Below, in pieces: positions 18,101-26,546 of a DNA stretch of 35,032 nt. The stretch spans positions 1 through 35,032 of the forward strand of contig DAOUZN010000004.1 of the NCBI GenBank assembly GCA_030665585.1. The letters run 5' to 3'. The notes beneath the pieces are model-generated. The model was not told the DNA's origin and ran no database searches. It saw nothing but the letters and a program-made list of their open reading frames with translations. The translations under genes were made by a program, and so were the position numbers. The DNA is from Deltaproteobacteria bacterium (GTDB lineage: Bacteria; Desulfobacterota; Desulfobacteria; Desulfobacterales; C00003060). Numbering within the stretch: the stretch's first letter is position 1; every line of letters starts with the position of its first letter.

Positions 18101-19126
18101 TTATTGCCCTGCGTATATTCGCGCAAAAGCCCTCATATCTTCTACAATCCCTTCGGCCGGCAGGCCTTTTGCCTTCCAAACTTCAATCCATTTAGCAGTG
18201 ATGGGCGCCAGCAATTTGTCCCACTTGGCCTTTTCATCTTTGGTAAGTTCGATAATCTCAACGTGTTGTGTCTTTTTCGACCAGGCAATGGCTTCATCCA
18301 CATGATCATCCATGTACTTGCCCGTCCATTGACACTGTTCCACAGCCAAGTCATCCATGACCTTTTGGACGTCCTTGGGCAGCCTTTTCCACGAGTCCAT
18401 GTTCATGACAACGGCAAAGGGATAGACCGCGGTCTCAGTCATGGTCACATACTTGCAGAGTTCAGCAAACTTAAAATCCTTCATCACCTCCAGAGACGAG
18501 AATAATCCTTTGACGACGCCCTTTTGCAGGGCCTCCGGCGTCGCAGGCATGGGCATACCCACCTGGTTCGCTCCCCAGGCCTTCAGAATCTGTGCAGCGC
18601 CACCCGATGCACGCAGCGACACACCTCTAATATCCTCTAAGTTCCTTATGGGTATTCTGGACATGATGTTTGACGGCGCCGTTGTGAACATGGTCAGGAC
18701 CTTCACCTTCGAGAAGGCCTCTGGTTGATACTTCACATAAAGATGCCAAAGCGTGAGGCTGCCGACCTTTGCATTGGGCAAGCCCAGGGGCAGGCTCGTG
18801 CCGTTGGTAATCACAAAACGCCCCGGCTGGTAAGCCATACATAGGCAGCCGATATCGGCTTGTCCGGCCATCACACCATCCATCATATTCTTGGCTCCGA
18901 GCAGGGTGCCACCCGGGTATGTGTCAATGGCAACTTGCCCACCCGTGCGCTTTTCAACTTCTTCTTTCCACCTTTCCATTTGAACACAGGGAAACGTGGG
19001 CGCAGGCGGGAAGTTTGCATAGCTCAGTTTGATCGGTTCTGCTGTAGCAGGTCGTGGCATCCAGATCGTTGTGATCAGCAATGCGAAAACCGCTCCGGCC
19101 AGTGCAAATCCTAGTTTTTGTCTCAT
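18101..19126 (-). CDS. dctP: TRAP transporter substrate-binding protein (DctP-like)
   Basis: Signal peptide; IKLSYANFPPAPTFPCVQMERWKEEVEKRTGGQVAIDTYPGGTL; LEDIRGVSLRASGG. Confidence 0.93.
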   Translation of the reverse strand: MRQKLGFALAGAVFALLITTIWMPRPATAEPIKLSYANFPPAPTFPCVQMERWKEEVEKRTGGQVAIDTYPGGTLLGAKNMMDGVMAGQADIGCLCMAYQPGRFVITNGTSLPLGLPNAKVGSLTLWHLYVKYQPEAFSKVKVLTMFTTAPSNIMSRIPIRNLEDIRGVSLRASGGAAQILKAWGANQVGMPMPATPEALQKGVVKGLFSSLEVMKDFKFAELCKYVTMTETAVYPFAVVMNMDSWKRLPKDVQKVMDDLAVEQCQWTGKYMDDHVDEAIAWSKKTQHVEIIELTKDEKAKWDKLLAPITAKWIEVWKAKGLPAEGIVEDMRAFARIYAGQ

Positions 19127-19217
19127 GTCTCACTCCTCCTCGTTGTTAGATGACTTGTTCATCCCTTCTTCATTTGACGTCCTATGTCACCTCCTTCCCT
19201 CAACAAGACACGGTGCA

Positions 19218-19292
19218 CCTTGGGGCTCCCAAGGACCCGAAAAACCGATTTTTTGGACAAAAAAACCGCGGCTTCCAAAAAACTGTCCGCGG
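19218..19292 (-). promoter_or_regulatory. Terminator/anti-terminator-like structured leader upstream of dctP
   Basis: Minus strand: CCGCGG(19292-19287)-15 nt-CCGCGG(19271-19266)-T7, an intrinsic-terminator shape. The loop TTTTTTGGA can alternatively pair with downstream TCCAAAAAA (+ strand TTTTTTGGA 19249-19257 / TCCAAAAAA 19274-19282). A further hairpin CCTTGGG-AGC-CCCAAGG lies at 19218-19234. Confidence 0.5.
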
Positions 19293-19759
19293 CTTTGATG
19301 GGCTCTTATGTTCTACACCGAGCGCTGGATGCGGACAGACCCTTGCCTCCCGTTCTGCCACCACCAGCTCCAAGTGGTGTTGCGATAATTTAGCCAAATA
19401 CGTCCCGGTCGCTTCATGCAAGAAATCTCGTAACAAAAGAGCCGCTGCTTGTCAAGGGAGAAGGACCCATGGCTCATCTGTCTCTCACCCAAACCGTCTT
19501 ATCCTCGATCGTATCATTCTGGCCTTACGACAAAAATCGCCTCCCATGTTTTCAAAAAGCTAACCTGTTATGCTCGATCAACTTTCCTTGTAAGGAGATC
19601 CGAACGTGTGGTATAAAATCTTGGTCGGTCGTGTCAATCATATCTCAGGTCCGGTTGTTGCGGGTTTGCGGATTTTCAGGCCAGACCAGTGACGGACGAT
19701 TCGTGAGTCCCGGTAGAAAGTAGCTTGGCAGCCCCTGAGGAGGGCTTCTGGAGGCCTAT

Positions 19760-19921
19760 ATGAGAACGCTTGATGAACAGGTTTTAAAGGTGACCAAAGA
19801 GATTGTGGCCAAGTTTATAGAGGTGGGGCGAGTCTCTCCCGCTTCTTTTGATGAAACCTTCAAAAATGTTTACAAGACCGTCAAGGAGGCTATCTTAAAT
19901 CACGCCCTTGAAGAAGAATAA
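19760..19921 (+). CDS. Small conserved-looking protein (53 aa), absent from the supplied ORF track
   Basis: MRTLDEQVLKVTKEIVAKFIEVGRVSPASFDETFKNVYKTVKEAILNHALEEE; ends just before the polA stop (convergent). Confidence 0.6.
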   Translation: MRTLDEQVLKVTKEIVAKFIEVGRVSPASFDETFKNVYKTVKEAILNHALEEE

Positions 19922-19924
19922 GGT

Positions 19925-22597
19925 TCAATGCACCTGCGCCCAGTTTGGGCCTATCTTCACATCTACCTTAAGGGGCACTCTCAGTTCATAGACTCCCTCC
20001 ATGATGGACCGGACGAGTCCTTGCATACGCTCCACTTCCTCGGGGGGAACCTCAAACACCAGCTCATCATGGACCTGCAGAAGCATCTTGGCGCTCAGGC
20101 TTTCTTGGTCAAGGGCCTGATGTGCCTGTATCATGGCCAGTTTGATGAGATCGGCAGCCGTGCCCTGAAGCGGCGTGTTGACCGCAGTGCGCTCAGCAAA
20201 CTCGCGGGCAGCCCGGTTCTTGCTTGAAATATCGGGCAGCCGCCGGTATCGTCCCAGCAGCGTCGTCACCTTGCCGAACTTCCGTGCTTCCTCAATGGTC
20301 TCCTCTATGAACTGTTTGACGCCTGCGTACGTAGCAAAATAGTGTTCAATGTATGTTTTTGCCATTTTATGACTGATGCCCAGCTCCCTGGCCAGCCTGA
20401 AGGGGCCCATCCCGTAAATGATACCAAAATTGATGACCTTGGCCTGGCGGCGCATCTCCGGTGTAATCATAGATGGAAAGAGTTGAAAGACTTCAGCAGC
20501 GGTGCGCGTGTGGATATCCCGGTCTTGCTGAAAGGCTTCCACAAGAATGGGGTCCTGTGAGTAGTGGGCAAGGAGTCGAAGTTCGATCTGGGAGTAGTCC
20601 GCCGTGAGCATGGTCCACCCTTTGCGCGGCACAAAGGCTGCTCGCACCTTCCGCCCCTCCTCTGTGCGCACGGGAATGTTTTGAAGATTGGGGTCACTGC
20701 TGCTCAAACGCCCAGTCGCTGTGACGGTCTGATTATAGGAGGTATGGATCCGATGGGTTTCTGGATGGATAAGATGCACAAGGGCGTCGGCATAAGTCGA
20801 CTTGAGCTTGGCCAGTGATCGGTATTGGAGCACCAGGGCAGGGAGTTCGTGTTCCACGGACAGGGTGGTGAGGACCTCTACATCTGTGGAATAGCCGGTT
20901 TTCTTTTTTGTCTTCTTTTGAATGGGAAGATTGAGCTTTTCAAACAGGATGCGGCCCAACTGCTGGTGCGATTGAATATTGAATTCTTCTCCGGCAATGG
21001 CGTATATCCTTTCCTGTATTTGATGGAGCTGCCGCTCAAATTCTTTTGATATAGACTTCAGACGAGCCCTGTCCACACAAATTCCTGACATCTCCATGTC
21101 CAGAAGGACCGGTATGAGGGGCATCTCCACCTCTTGGAACAGTCTCCCAAGGCCGTTCTTGTGTAGTTTCGGTCCCAGAACCTCACTGGCCATCAAGGTG
21201 ATATCAGCGTCCTCACAGGCATAGGGCGTCGCATCTTGTATGGGAACTTGGTCAAATCCCACTTGGTGTTTACCGCTCCCCGTGACTTCCTCATAGGTGA
21301 TCATTCTATGGTCCAGGTATTCAGCTGCAATCATCTCCAGGTTATGAGCCCGACGGGTGGGGTTCAGGAGATAAGAAGCCACCATGGTATCAAAGACAAC
21401 CCCCTTGAGCTCAATACCGGAGCGTTTCAGAACGATCCAGTCATACTTGATGTTCTGACCGACCTTGGTCAACCGCGGATCTTGAAGGAGAGGTTTCAGC
21501 CGTGCAAGCGTCTTGTCGGGTTCAAGCTGTCTACCTGAGCTATGGCCCAGGGGGATGTACACCGCTTCGTTGGGCCGGTGCGCAAAGGAGATGCCTACAA
21601 TCGACGCCTTCATGGGGTCTTTGGCAGTGGTCTCAAGGTCTATGGCAAAGCACCTGGCCTTTTCAAGCTCGTGGATCAAAGACTCGAGGGCCTTGTCATC
21701 TACAATAGCCTGATAGTCTTTTTTACTGAGTCCTCGTTGAACCGGAAACCGCTGCTGCAGTTTTCGAAACTCCAGGGTCTTGAAAAGTTCGGCCAGCCTT
21801 CGGCTGTCGGGCGGTGAAAGCTTAAAGGATGACGGCTTTACAGACAAAGGCACCTTTGTGTTGATGGCAACCAGGCGTCGGCTCAGGATGGCCTGATCAT
21901 GAAACCTGGTGAGATTCTCACGAAGCTTTTTCTTTGTTACCTTGTCAAGGCTCTGAAAAAGTCTTTCCATGGTTCCAAAGGCCTTGATCAATTGAACGGC
22001 GGTCTTTTGCCCGATGCCCGGCACACCGGGAATATTGTCCGAGGTGTCACCCGCCAGGGCCATGACATCGACCCACTGAGAGGGCTCCAGGCCAAAGTCT
22101 TCTTTCAGGCTGGTATAATCAAAGGTTCGATCCCTCATGGGGTCCCACATGCTCACCGAGCTGGAAATCAACTGTTTGAAATCCTTATCACCGGTGACCA
22201 TCACAACGCCGAAGCCTTTTCCTGCCGCGGCCAGGGCAAGGGTTCCGATAATGTCATCGGCCTCATAGCCTGAGAGTTCCAATGCGGGGATGTTCATCCC
22301 CTCAACCACCTGCTTGATGTAAGGTATCTGCACTACAAGATCCTCAGGCATGGGCGGGCGGTTCGCCTTATAAGCATCGTACATTTGATGGCGAAAGGTG
22401 GGGCCCTTGGCATCAAAGGCCATAGCCATGTATTCAGGGTCGCGGTCAGAAAGGAGTTTTAGAAGCATATTCGTAAATCCGAAGGTGGCATTGGTGGCCA
22501 GCCCTTGGCTGGTAGAAAGGTGGCGCACAGCATGGTAGGCGCGATATATGTAACTGTTTCCGTCGATCAGATAGATGATTTTTTCCTTGGAAGCCAT
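19925..22597 (-). CDS. polA: DNA polymerase I
   Basis: 5' nuclease (YLIDGNSYIYRAYHAV), 3'-5' exonuclease (CFAIDLETTAKDP) and polymerase A motifs (DYSQIELRLLAHYSQD, QAKVINFGIIYGMG, LLQVHDELVFE). Start ATG 22597 has a GGAAG upstream. Confidence 0.97.
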   Translation of the reverse strand: MASKEKIIYLIDGNSYIYRAYHAVRHLSTSQGLATNATFGFTNMLLKLLSDRDPEYMAMAFDAKGPTFRHQMYDAYKANRPPMPEDLVVQIPYIKQVVEGMNIPALELSGYEADDIIGTLALAAAGKGFGVVMVTGDKDFKQLISSSVSMWDPMRDRTFDYTSLKEDFGLEPSQWVDVMALAGDTSDNIPGVPGIGQKTAVQLIKAFGTMERLFQSLDKVTKKKLRENLTRFHDQAILSRRLVAINTKVPLSVKPSSFKLSPPDSRRLAELFKTLEFRKLQQRFPVQRGLSKKDYQAIVDDKALESLIHELEKARCFAIDLETTAKDPMKASIVGISFAHRPNEAVYIPLGHSSGRQLEPDKTLARLKPLLQDPRLTKVGQNIKYDWIVLKRSGIELKGVVFDTMVASYLLNPTRRAHNLEMIAAEYLDHRMITYEEVTGSGKHQVGFDQVPIQDATPYACEDADITLMASEVLGPKLHKNGLGRLFQEVEMPLIPVLLDMEMSGICVDRARLKSISKEFERQLHQIQERIYAIAGEEFNIQSHQQLGRILFEKLNLPIQKKTKKKTGYSTDVEVLTTLSVEHELPALVLQYRSLAKLKSTYADALVHLIHPETHRIHTSYNQTVTATGRLSSSDPNLQNIPVRTEEGRKVRAAFVPRKGWTMLTADYSQIELRLLAHYSQDPILVEAFQQDRDIHTRTAAEVFQLFPSMITPEMRRQAKVINFGIIYGMGPFRLARELGISHKMAKTYIEHYFATYAGVKQFIEETIEEARKFGKVTTLLGRYRRLPDISSKNRAAREFAERTAVNTPLQGTAADLIKLAMIQAHQALDQESLSAKMLLQVHDELVFEVPPEEVERMQGLVRSIMEGVYELRVPLKVDVKIGPNWAQVH

Positions 22598-22702
22598 GAA
22601 TTCTTCCGGTATCAAATGTGCTGCAAGAATGAATGAATAGATAAACCTGCCGAATCAGGCTATGGTGATTGGCCGTTGATCGGCGGAATCAGTGTTGATG
22701 GT

Positions 22703-22731
22703 TTTGCAAAACACTTTTTGCGAGTTTGTCA
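22703..22731 (-). repeat. Orphan end-copy of the 5581-5765 MITE-like element
   Basis: Minus strand TGACAAACTCGCAAAAAGTGTTTTGCAAA versus MITE left end TGACAGACTCGTAAAAAGTGTTTTGCGAA: 26/29 identical by eye. Confidence 0.6.
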
Positions 22732-22853
22732 CTGTTAGCATGAATCGGGGGTTATGACAACGCGCCCCCGGTGACTTATGGAAAGGGCGGCATAGACAAT
22801 GCTTCATCTGCTATTATATCATTTAGATTGAGAGCTTAAACCAGGCGAACTTT

Positions 22854-23078
22854 ATGGAAGCACAACAAACCAAGAGGGGGCAGGGGCGGAGAAGAAGGCC
22901 AAAAAAGGAATACCACTGCCATATATGCGGCCGAAAACTTCCCTTCTGCTGGACCTGCCGCTGTGGTTTTCAGATATGTTCCGAGTGTATGGCGGACAAT
23001 CTGTGGGGCATGACCTGCAATGCCATTACCTGGCAATGCCCTGATTGTGGGGAGTGGCGCGGTTTTGGGAACCAATGA
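22854..23078 (+). CDS. Small zinc-ribbon/zinc-finger protein
   Basis: 74 aa with four CxC/CxxC elements: CHICGRKLPFCWTCRCGFQICSECM...CPDCGEW; basic N-terminus. Confidence 0.7.
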   Translation: MEAQQTKRGQGRRRRPKKEYHCHICGRKLPFCWTCRCGFQICSECMADNLWGMTCNAITWQCPDCGEWRGFGNQ

Positions 23079-23164
23079 GAGGTCGTCCTTTCTGCCATAG
23101 GCGTTCTACCCCATCAAGGTTTCCTGAGGCCGCTTGGTCGGGGTCAACTCTGCTGCACATTCCC

Positions 23165-23608
23165 CTAACCGCCCCGCGCTTTGTCTCGGACATCGTCAGA
23201 ATAGGCGACATATCCCTTACCCATGCTGTAGTGCCCCATGAAATATTGCAGGTCAAGTCTCTGGCTGTGCGTCAATGCCCCAAATTGCACGCCGCATTGC
23301 CGTAATGTGATGGCGCCAAAAGAGAAGTCGCCAGGCATGGGGGAATCCCAAATGGTCTCGAACGGTATTTTATCAAAACAAAAACTACCGTCGGTCAACA
23401 ATATGCTTAGTTGAGATGATTCCTTTGACCGCTCTTCGCTGGCAACATAGCGAAAGGCAAGCCCACCACTACTGATATCCGTAATCTGACCGAGGACACT
23501 AAACTGAGGACAAAGCGCGGCAAAGCTCCCGTTCTGGACCCTGAATCGCTTATGTTTTCTTCGCTCAGCTCCCGGTATCCCGTTTATCGGCCTTTCCGGC
23601 TGTTCCAT
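23165..23608 (-). CDS. PilZ domain protein
   Basis: ERRKHKRFRV (RxxxR) and TDISSGGLAFRY (DxSxxG), the c-di-GMP-binding signature. Confidence 0.85.
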   Translation of the reverse strand: MEQPERPINGIPGAERRKHKRFRVQNGSFAALCPQFSVLGQITDISSGGLAFRYVASEERSKESSQLSILLTDGSFCFDKIPFETIWDSPMPGDFSFGAITLRQCGVQFGALTHSQRLDLQYFMGHYSMGKGYVAYSDDVRDKARGG

Positions 23609-23731
23609 CTCTGAGCCTTCCTTTGTGATCTACCCCCCATTCCTCTTGTCTGGTTGTTTGGGAATCAACCCTGTTGAGTGGTGTGCTGACGATTTGCTGG
23701 AGGAGTTTAAGGAGATAGGCGAGGCCGGTCA

Positions 23732-23776
23732 ATGGGGGACAGCCCCCATTTTGGGGTAGGAAATTCCTACTTCTTG
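23732..23776. repeat. REP-like palindromic element
   Basis: ATGGGGG-ACAG-CCCCCAT (23732-23749) followed closely by GTAGGAAATTCCTAC; lies between the response regulator gene and the PilZ gene. Confidence 0.5.
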
Positions 23777-23821
23777 ATGAGCCTTAACCCCATCAACAGG
23801 TAGGCTATGAAGGGATGGTGT

Positions 23822-24481
23822 CTAATCTTCCCAAAGCTCTGGGTCGATAATGCCTATCTTAATGGCGTATTTCACCAGGGCTACCAGGTCATGGATGTCC
23901 AGTTTATTCATCACATTGCCACGGTGTTTTTCCACGGTCTTCGGGCTCACGCAGAGAACGTCGGCGATCTGGCTGGTGGAATTTCCTTCGACCATTAATC
24001 GGAAGACCTGCTGTTCCCGATCGGACAGGAGGTCATAGCCCCGAACAGCGGGTTTTTCCTTGCGACTTTCCAGGTACCTGCCGATGACCTCGGCTTTCAT
24101 CTTGGAACTTAAGAAATATTCTCCACGGTTCGCCGCCCTGATTCCTTCGAGCACATCAGAGCTGGGTGAAGCCTTGAGCACGTAAGCTAGAGCGCCTGAG
24201 GCGAAGGCCCGATGCACGTAGGCCTCTTTCTCGTGCATGGAGAGAACAACGATTTTGGTATTGGGGACAGCCTCCTTGATCAGAGGAACGGCCTCCAGAC
24301 CACTCAGGCCGGGCATAGCAATATCAAGAAGCGTTACATCGGGACGGATGGACTTGGCTTTTTCAAGGGCCTCCCGGCCATCTATTGCCTCACCGACCAC
24401 CTCCATGTCCGGCTGGCTGTTCAAAAGCTGCTTGAGGCCTGCTCTAACAACAGCATGGTCATCAGCTACCAAAATTTTCAT
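23822..24481 (-). CDS. NarL/FixJ-type response regulator (REC + LuxR HTH)
   Basis: MKILVADDHAVVRAGLKQLL...VTLLDIAMPGLSGLEA...LSDREQQVFRLMVEGNSTSQIADVLCVSPKTVEKHRGNVMNKL. Confidence 0.95.
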   Translation of the reverse strand: MKILVADDHAVVRAGLKQLLNSQPDMEVVGEAIDGREALEKAKSIRPDVTLLDIAMPGLSGLEAVPLIKEAVPNTKIVVLSMHEKEAYVHRAFASGALAYVLKASPSSDVLEGIRAANRGEYFLSSKMKAEVIGRYLESRKEKPAVRGYDLLSDREQQVFRLMVEGNSTSQIADVLCVSPKTVEKHRGNVMNKLDIHDLVALVKYAIKIGIIDPELWED

Positions 24482-24482
24482 T

Positions 24483-26123
24483 TCACGTCCCTGCTTCTCT
24501 CAGAGCAATGGGCAGCTCAGCCCTGATCACAGTCCCTTTCCCCCCACTGGAACGAATGTCGATGCTGCCTCCCACGGAAACAACTCTTTCTCGCATGCCC
24601 AGTAGACCAATCGGCTGCCTCTTTGCCCCGGACGGTACCATAGGCTCCGTCTGGTCAAAGCCAACACCGTCGTCTTTTATGGTAAAGATGAGCTTGGGAT
24701 GGCTGTACGTTAATAAGACACTGACGTGTTTCGCTTTGGCATGTCTTGCGATGTTGTTTAGGGCCTCCTGGAGAAATCGATACAGAACGATTTCGATCTC
24801 CGCCTCAGGTCGTTTCTTGACACCGATGGTCTGAAAATCGATTTGTAGCCCTCCTATGCGCTTGACGAAGTCTTTGATATACCATTCTAAGGTGGGAACA
24901 AGCCCCAGGTCATCCAGCATGTCGGGACGCAACTCGGATGAGAGGTCTCTAATCGTATCCCCCAGTTTCTCCACTTGCCCAATCAACTCATCACAGCTTG
25001 CTTTCTGGGCCTTCAGTTCCTCTGGCAGGGAGTCGTGCATGGCCTCCATGCTAAAGTGTAAGGCGGTTAAGGCCTGGCCGAGTTCGTCGTGAAGATCCCG
25101 AGCGAGCTTCTTTCTCTCTTCCTCTGTAGCCCTGATCAGTTGCTGAGAAAGATGCCGGATTGCCTCTTCAGCCCGCTTGCGGTCCGTGACATCGCGGACG
25201 ATACCTGTGAAGAAGATGCCCTCTCTTGTCTTCCATCTTGCTAGTGAAAGTTCTACAGGGAAGTCTATATTGTTTTTTTTAAGCCCAACCTTTTCAACCG
25301 TGCTCCCAATCATGATCGATCGTCCTGTTGAAACGGCCCGCTTTAACGCATCGTCATGGTCCTTTCTGAATCTTTCCGGCATCAACAACGTAAGCGGCTT
25401 TCCCATGGCTTCATCAGCCGAATAACCAAACATGTTTACTGCCGCATGATTCCAGAATAGGATTTTCCCTCGGCTATCAACAGTGATGATGGCGTCGCTG
25501 GCAGTTTGTGCCACCGACCGAAAACGTTCCTCACTCAAACGAAGCGATTCCTCAACCCGTTTGCGTTCCGTGAGTTCCAGCATCAATTTTTCTGTTGTCC
25601 GGGCCAGTTTGGCCGTTCGCTTTTCAACACGCTGTTCCAGTTCATCGTGGGCTTTTCGCAATGCCTCCTCTGCTCGCTTGCGGGCCAGGCGGTCTCCATG
25701 TTTCCGTACCGCTCCTGGCAGGACCACTGGCAGGAGATCCAAATAGATCCGGCCGGGGTCCTTGACCATGTAGTCATCCACACCCGCTTTGAGGGCTTGA
25801 ACAGCGAGTTCCTCCGAGCCTCTTCCAGTTAGAATCACCAAGGGTAAGGAAGTCTTCTCATGGAGAAGTCCCTTGCACAGGTCTAGTCCGGACATGCCTG
25901 GTAAGGCATAGTCAACGACCACTACATCGAACGATGGAGCGTGGGTGCGAATTATTTTCAGGGCTTCTTCGCCCCTTACGCACTCCGTGATGTCAGAGGA
26001 GACCGGACTCTTTTGGAATGCCCGGCGGAAGGCCTGCCTGTCGTATTCATTGTCTTCAACCAACAGGATGCGAAGCGATGATGATGCCTTGATTGGATCC
26101 ATGATCTTACTCCGGAAGGTCAA
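24483..26123 (-). CDS. Hybrid sensor: REC - coiled coil - PAS - HisKA_3 histidine kinase
   Basis: REC (VVVVDYALPGMSGLDL), PAS (RFRSVAQTASDAIITVDSRGKILFWNHAAVNMFGY), HisKA_3 (EERKKLARDLHDELGQALTAL), HATPase (VGLLGMRERVVSVGGSIDIRSSGGKGTVIRAELP). Confidence 0.94.
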   Translation of the reverse strand: MTFRSKIMDPIKASSSLRILLVEDNEYDRQAFRRAFQKSPVSSDITECVRGEEALKIIRTHAPSFDVVVVDYALPGMSGLDLCKGLLHEKTSLPLVILTGRGSEELAVQALKAGVDDYMVKDPGRIYLDLLPVVLPGAVRKHGDRLARKRAEEALRKAHDELEQRVEKRTAKLARTTEKLMLELTERKRVEESLRLSEERFRSVAQTASDAIITVDSRGKILFWNHAAVNMFGYSADEAMGKPLTLLMPERFRKDHDDALKRAVSTGRSIMIGSTVEKVGLKKNNIDFPVELSLARWKTREGIFFTGIVRDVTDRKRAEEAIRHLSQQLIRATEEERKKLARDLHDELGQALTALHFSMEAMHDSLPEELKAQKASCDELIGQVEKLGDTIRDLSSELRPDMLDDLGLVPTLEWYIKDFVKRIGGLQIDFQTIGVKKRPEAEIEIVLYRFLQEALNNIARHAKAKHVSVLLTYSHPKLIFTIKDDGVGFDQTEPMVPSGAKRQPIGLLGMRERVVSVGGSIDIRSSGGKGTVIRAELPIALREAGT

Positions 26124-26544
26124 CCAATTCCCAGAAAAGGTTAATCGTCCTTACTGCCTCAGAAAAGTTTGCGAACCCCACCGGCTTCACGATGTAGGCG
26201 TTGACGCCAAGATCATAGCTCCTTAGCCGATCTTCTTCGGCCGTTGATGTGGTAAGGATGATCACTGGCAGACGGTGCAGATGTCCGTCCTCTCTGATTT
26301 GCTTCAGAACGGCAAGACCGTCCATCTTCGGCATCTTAATGTCGAGGAGCAGGATGCCGGGCCGGGGGGCGGTCCCCGGTTCGCTATACTTTCCCCGTCG
26401 GTGGAGAAAGTCCAGACACTCCTCACCGTCGTTGACGACATAAAGTGGGTTGCTGATGTGGTGTTTCTTCCATGCCCGTTTGACGGCCACAATGTCGTGC
26501 TCATCGTCCTCAGCCATGAGGACTGTGAAAGCTTCGATGGTCAT
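26107..26544 (-). CDS. Single-domain response regulator (Rcp1-like)
   Basis: VLMAEDDEHDIVAVKRAWKK...ILLLDIKMPKMDGLAVLKQIR...VIILTTSTAEEDRLRSYDLGVNAYIVKPVGF. Confidence 0.93.
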   Translation of the reverse strand: MTIEAFTVLMAEDDEHDIVAVKRAWKKHHISNPLYVVNDGEECLDFLHRRGKYSEPGTAPRPGILLLDIKMPKMDGLAVLKQIREDGHLHRLPVIILTTSTAEEDRLRSYDLGVNAYIVKPVGFANFSEAVRTINLFWELVDLPE

Positions 26545-26546
26545 CT

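Noticed and set aside
19150-19563. 137-aa and overlapping ORFs on both strands in the dctP upstream region, including a 78-aa minus ORF (19200..19436)
   Set aside because: Overlap a structured, promoter/terminator-like segment; no start-site support or coherent domain. A leader-peptide role for the minus ORF cannot be excluded but is not supported.
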